DNA of 64,000 bases from Acanthaster planci (lineage: Eukaryota > Echinodermata > Asteroidea > Valvatida > Acanthasteridae), in assembly GCF_001949145.1 (NCBI RefSeq), contig NW_019091371.1:2259469-2323468 (forward strand), in the 5' to 3' direction. Position numbers and translations under genes: made by a program. Position 1 is the stretch's first letter. The number at the start of each line of letters is the position of its first letter. Positions 62,201 to 64,000 of this stretch are shown piece after piece. Under the pieces are notes generated by a model that worked only from the letters and a program-made list of their open reading frames with translations, had not been told where the DNA came from and searched no databases.

Positions 62201-63434
62201 CAGGTAAATAACCTCCAGAATTTTCCCGCTTGGTGAACAGTTTGGAAACTGGGGTTTCTGCGAAAAGTAGCATTCTCTGAAGCAAAGAACAAAAGACGCA
62301 TGGTGTGACTTGTACTTTGCATGTTTGACACAAGTATCAGCCCTCTAAACCCCTGGAACCTCCAAAAGACTTGTATTTCCACAAATGCATGTTACTTGAT
62401 GTCTTGCCTGGCGGCAAGAGTTATAAGCCCAGTAGAGTTCATGAATATAGCCACAGACATGAAAAGATGCTCCCTGATCGACACAGCATCCGAGTCAGTG
62501 TTATCACTCACCTCAGCAATCTCTTCCATGAGTGAGCTCTGTCGGCGCAGTCCCAACCTGCCTTGGCCGAAGCCCCAGTTGATGCCCGCCGGGCCGTTGC
62601 CCAGCTCCCCCGGTCCCTCCACCTCTTCGTCTTCCGCAAAATGGAACCCGCTGGCCACCTCCACCTCCTCGTCGAAATCTCCAAAGCTCTCTGCCACATC
62701 AGCAGTTCGTCCAAACCGCTCCGCTTGGGCTCCCTCGTTTGGAGGCATCGGCACGGCCTGGTTATCCTCGAAGTCGCACTGGGAAGAATGCCTCAGGCTT
62801 AATTTTCCTATTCCGTAATTCATCTCCGATGGTTCGTAGGTTGTGAGAGGTGTTGTTTCATAATTAGGGAACTCTGAGGACTCCCATGCAACATCCTGCT
62901 CATCATTGGTGTCAGATTTGCCGTTGTTCTTGGGATCGTAGCCCTCAATCCTACCATCCATCTGGGTCTCCCTATCAACGACGGAGACTGCCGGCTGGAG
63001 GTTCTGGTAGGAGAAATCCTCCACCGAATCCTCACTGGCAGCTCGGTTCCGCACCAGGTAGATGCCTGAGTCCAGCCGCGTCCCCTCAAATGACTCAAGG
63101 CTGCTGCGCCGGCTGCTGCCAGGCGTCGACAGCCCATCCTCCTCCATGATGCCGAGCAACTCCTCCATCTTCCCCATCAGTGCCAAGTCTGCTTGGCCGT
63201 CCAGCAGCTGGTAGTTGACTTCCCGAACCAGGCTGCTGGGCACGTAGCGGCGGGCTGCACCCTGCTTGATCCGCTCGGCGAAGTGGACCGCCACTTGGGC
63301 ACTCTGCTCCCAAAGGCTGAGGGCGTAGAGCTTGGAGACGCAGCGCTCAGCGCTGAGAAGCATATAGCACCTGACTTGGGAATTGGGATGGAGACAGTAC
63401 ACTCTGGACTTGTAAACACATGCCCAGAGGATAT
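50069..63434 (-). CDS. HPS5: HPS5, BLOC-2 complex subunit (spliced, 5'-partial)
   Basis: BLOC-2 (HPS3-HPS5-HPS6) directs cargo to lysosome-related organelles from endosomes. Exons, 5' to 3': 62512-63434, 59956-60063, 59276-59864, 58076-58273, 57377-57761, 56196-56576, 55221-56077, 54922-55030, 53617-53784, 53004-53126, 51658-51761, 50926-51367, 50069-50291. All GT-AG with consistent phase, giving about 1,536 codons here, starting just after the expected N-terminal propeller. Landmarks shared with human HPS5: SAERCV and SSRRSS...LDSGIY (first exon), VLEKWLHVLQKALAPKN, ETALDVMVGAFPDLAP, FWQGALRLCLDLQQR, VKSMGPGLATRML, TDTYLW near the end. The matching part of the 1,129-residue human protein is about 800 residues; the excess is Ser/Pro/acid-rich sequence in the middle. 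The 3' end could instead splice at 50138 to the candidate exons downstream. Confidence 0.93.
50926..51367 (-). CDS. HPS5: HPS5 exon, late alpha-solenoid
   Basis: Acceptor TTTTTTAG, donor AAGG|GTAAGA. Encodes MDEWILLLNLMSKSQS, a variable insert, then ISTLLVKSMGPGLATRML, matching human EEWKLLLHLIQSKS and ALLLAKAMGP. Confidence 0.95.
51658..51761 (-). CDS. HPS5: HPS5 exon
   Basis: Encodes FWQGALRLCLDLQQRQRALR, matching human FWPGYLILCLELERRREA. Acceptor CCTTGCAG, donor GAAG|GTATTT. Confidence 0.95.
51930..52486. mobile_element. piggyBac-like MITE, copy 3 (inverted)
   Basis: Right end GCAGCAAGTGG followed by TTAA (52487-52490). Left end CCACTTCGTGCTGGGG preceded by TTCA, a decayed TTAA. Reverse-complement relative of 43628-44216. 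It lies in an HPS5 intron. Confidence 0.85.
53004..53126 (-). CDS. HPS5: HPS5 exon
   Basis: Encodes DSMLASICSDQEVICHLLSC and a Cys-rich end; joins in phase to FWQGAL. Compared with human, a ~35-40 residue segment is missing here. Phase 2 at both ends. Confidence 0.88.
53617..53784 (-). CDS. HPS5: HPS5 exon
   Basis: Encodes ETALDVMVGAFPDLAPWEVM and YATTLLESVEAMD, matching human ESALRSLIKFFPSILPSDII. Acceptor CTCGGCAG, donor ATAG|GTGAAT. Confidence 0.95.
53785..54921 (-). other. HPS5 intron with 66-bp tandem repeat
   Basis: No exon seen. 54458-54688 holds four copies of a ~66-bp unit (see next entry). Confidence 0.7.
54458..54688. repeat. Tandem repeat, ~66 bp unit x ~3.5
   Basis: The unit contains ACCAATGGATGTGAGTTGAT and TTTGAATGGCTGTTTGTGAC, repeated head to tail with modest divergence. 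Confidence 0.9.
54922..55030 (-). CDS. HPS5: HPS5 exon
   Basis: Acceptor CTTTTCAG, donor AACAG|GTAAAG. Encodes ISRLAQVIKTEMQKGNCVN. Aligns only weakly with human, but both splice phases fit. Confidence 0.85.
55221..56077 (-). CDS. HPS5: HPS5 exon, large
   Basis: Opens with QDPKLSLSVNDCCDVLEKWL and HVLQKALAPKN (human VLQEWLSHLEKTFAMKD). A long Ser/Thr/Pro-rich stretch follows, and it ends with FVASFFFLLDVDRVRDVLKW (human KKYFFLLNLKRAKESI). Donor CAAG|GTAGTA. Confidence 0.95.
56196..56576 (-). CDS. HPS5: HPS5 exon, low-complexity middle region
   Basis: Ser/Pro/Thr-rich, then a helical end (EYCKGLVDDAVRKLAQATFE) leading into the next exon. Acceptor GGGACAG; donor CCAA|GTGAGT. Confidence 0.88.
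56841..57315. mobile_element. MITE, AGGGGCGTATTCGAAACCCC ends
   Basis: Left end AGGGGCGTATTCGAAACCCC, right end GGGGTTTCGAATAGGCCCT. The left end is also part of a hairpin with 56878-56900 (AACACGAGAACGGGGTTTCG). The right end stops 62 bp from an HPS5 exon. Confidence 0.65.
57377..57761 (-). CDS. HPS5: HPS5 exon, Ser/Pro-rich
   Basis: Acceptor ACCGTAG, donor GAGAG|GTATTG. Encodes a basic, Ser/Pro/Thr-rich segment (TSTPIKRSQSFSSQPASQLS) with no known domain; probably disordered. Confidence 0.85.
57862..57925. repeat. Dispersed repeat, second copy of 29095-29170
   Basis: CACAATTAGCGTGTAAAAGG and CCAGCGCGTGAACCAAC match the other copy closely. Confidence 0.6.
58076..58273 (-). CDS. HPS5: HPS5 exon, basic segment
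   Basis: Acceptor CACTGTAG, donor TTTG|GTGAGA. Encodes IRRTMSLPMVDPMIGPDRDG and a Lys/Arg cluster (KDKKRSKKSR). Phase 1 at both ends. Confidence 0.85.
58371..58715. mobile_element. MITE, CCCTCCTCAATCCTCC ends
   Basis: CCCTCCTCAATCCTCCAAT near 58410 is mirrored by ATATTGGAGGATTGAGGAGG near 58690, plus further inverted copies around 58636-58660. The end sequence is shared with 12679-12737 and, more loosely, 39863. Confidence 0.6.
59276..59864 (-). CDS. HPS5: HPS5 exon, large Ser/His/Gln-rich segment
   Basis: Acceptor CACTTGTAG, donor AAAG|GTAAGC. 196 codons rich in Ser, Asp, Gln and His (SSDDTSSNTSVSRPHGTTAR), with no domain. Counterpart not evident in human. Confidence 0.85.
59956..60063 (-). 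CDS. HPS5: HPS5 exon, short helical segment
   Basis: Acceptor GCTTCGTAG, donor ACAT|GTAAGT. 36 codons in phase 0 reading AVWTLSAYWQQLVQQLGLH, an amphipathic helix. Fits both neighbours exactly in phase. Confidence 0.75.
60490..60905. repeat. Dispersed element (copy 3, partly inverted)
   Basis: GAGTCCATGACAAGTCCATC at the left resembles 46119; GACTTGTGAAAGGACTTCTA then ACACTGTTCAAC at the right is the complement of the left flank of 9866-10465. Confidence 0.5.
61333..61449. mobile_element. Hairpin MITE, GCTTTGCATGG family, copy C
   Basis: GGCTTTGCATGGCAGCTATC on the left, CAAGATGGCAGCCATG on the right, and an inner inverted pair TTGTTCCACAGG / CCTGTGGAACAA. Confidence 0.75.
62512..63434 (-). 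CDS. HPS5: HPS5 exon, propeller end and start of middle region
   Basis: First HPS5 exon in the window. Acceptor TTTTGTAG, donor GAG|GTGAGT. Starts ILWACVYKSRVYCLHPN and continues SAERCVSKLYALSLWEQSA, SSRRSSLESFEGTRLDSGIY (human VERCV, SSRRSS, LDSGIY). The rest is acidic and Ser-rich. Confidence 0.95.
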
Positions 63435-63508
63435 CTACAAAACAAGTACAAAAACAAGAACTAAACAGTTGTTCAGAAACTGCATATTTTCCAAGGTACA
63501 TTATTTAA

Positions 63509-63928
63509 GGGACGGCGACCATTTAGACCTGGTTTGAAAAGGGCCCCCGGTAGCCCACCCGGTATAATGCCTGCCTGGTATTCAGGCTACTCCAGGCCGG
63601 TATCAGGCCTGTCTGCACATTGGCATTTCAAAGTCCATGATGAAAGGCTTCCCCCACCATGCTTCCACAGATGAATAGGGGTCTAAGCGGATTAGTGTAA
63701 ACATTGTATAGAGCTGAAGGATTAAAAACCACAAGCAGGTTCCTTCTGGGATAGATTACATGTACCAGTACTTGCAAACAATAGACCCCAGGATGGAGAA
63801 GTTCGAGATCAACAACCAGTCCAGCATCCCAGGCCGGTAGCCAGGTCGGTATGAAAGAGGTTTTTGCAACAGGGCGAGCTTACGGGGGGGGGGCCTTTTC
63901 AAACCTGTGTCTAAATAGTCACCGGCCC
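63509..63928. mobile_element. PIF/Harbinger-type MITE
   Basis: Long imperfect terminal repeats: GGGACGGCGACCATTTAGAC at the left and GTCTAAATAGTCACCGGCCC at the right. TAA directly outside both ends (63506-63508, 63929-63931) fits the 3-bp TWA target duplication of PIF/Harbinger. 420 bp, no coding frame. Confidence 0.78.
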
Positions 63929-64000
63929 TAAATGCACAGAGGAAATTCAGGTTCCACAGAACTTGGATAACTAGGGATTCACTAGTACATGTATTTAACA

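Larger units (their letters stand above)
60064..62511 (-). other. HPS5 intron with repeats
   Basis: 2.4 kb. Contains a dispersed element (60490-60905) and a hairpin MITE (61333-61449). No exon is seen. Confidence 0.65.

Overview
The window is eukaryotic. Its genes are split by many GT-AG introns, non-coding DNA dominates, and there are assembly gaps (runs of N), minisatellites and many short inverted-repeat transposons. Three protein genes can be rebuilt exon by exon, and splice phase agrees at every junction where both flanking exons are visible. Protein similarity (judged from memory of the human proteins), the animal-type gene set and the very common TACATGTA-type words suggest a marine invertebrate, probably a deuterostome such as an echinoderm, hemichordate or amphioxus. 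The species cannot be fixed from the sequence alone.

Layout. 1-5.5 kb: no gene; a hairpin transposon and a large minisatellite. 5.57-36.99 kb, minus strand: APIP, the methylthioribulose-1-phosphate dehydratase of methionine salvage, with eight small exons over 31 kb and one 15.7 kb intron. 36.99-37.56 kb: a 570-bp head-to-head intergenic region, probably a shared promoter. 37.56-43.53 kb, plus strand: PDHX, the E3-binding protein of the pyruvate dehydrogenase complex, complete in 11 exons (478 aa). 43.5-49.0 kb: AT-rich intergenic DNA with transposon copies. 49.0-63.4 kb, minus strand: HPS5, a BLOC-2 subunit, convergent with PDHX. Its 5' part, which should hold the N-terminal propeller, lies beyond the right edge.

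The three genes belong to separate processes: methionine salvage, mitochondrial pyruvate oxidation, and lysosome-related organelle biogenesis. APIP and PDHX are also head-to-head neighbours in human, so the pair looks like conserved microsynteny.

The main points of interest are: (1) two unmerged, probably allelic contigs at 30.7-33.0 kb, both ending inside APIP exon 3; (2) insertion differences between these two copies; (3) a predicted GC-AG first intron in APIP; (4) a greatly enlarged, low-complexity middle region of HPS5 and a possible zinc-finger-like C-terminal extension; (5) several transposon families with readable ends and target duplications (two TTAA types, hAT, a PIF/Harbinger type), one copy nested inside an older repeat; (6) a dispersed element whose internal tandem array has expanded in one copy. 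I found no bacterial, CRISPR or viral system.
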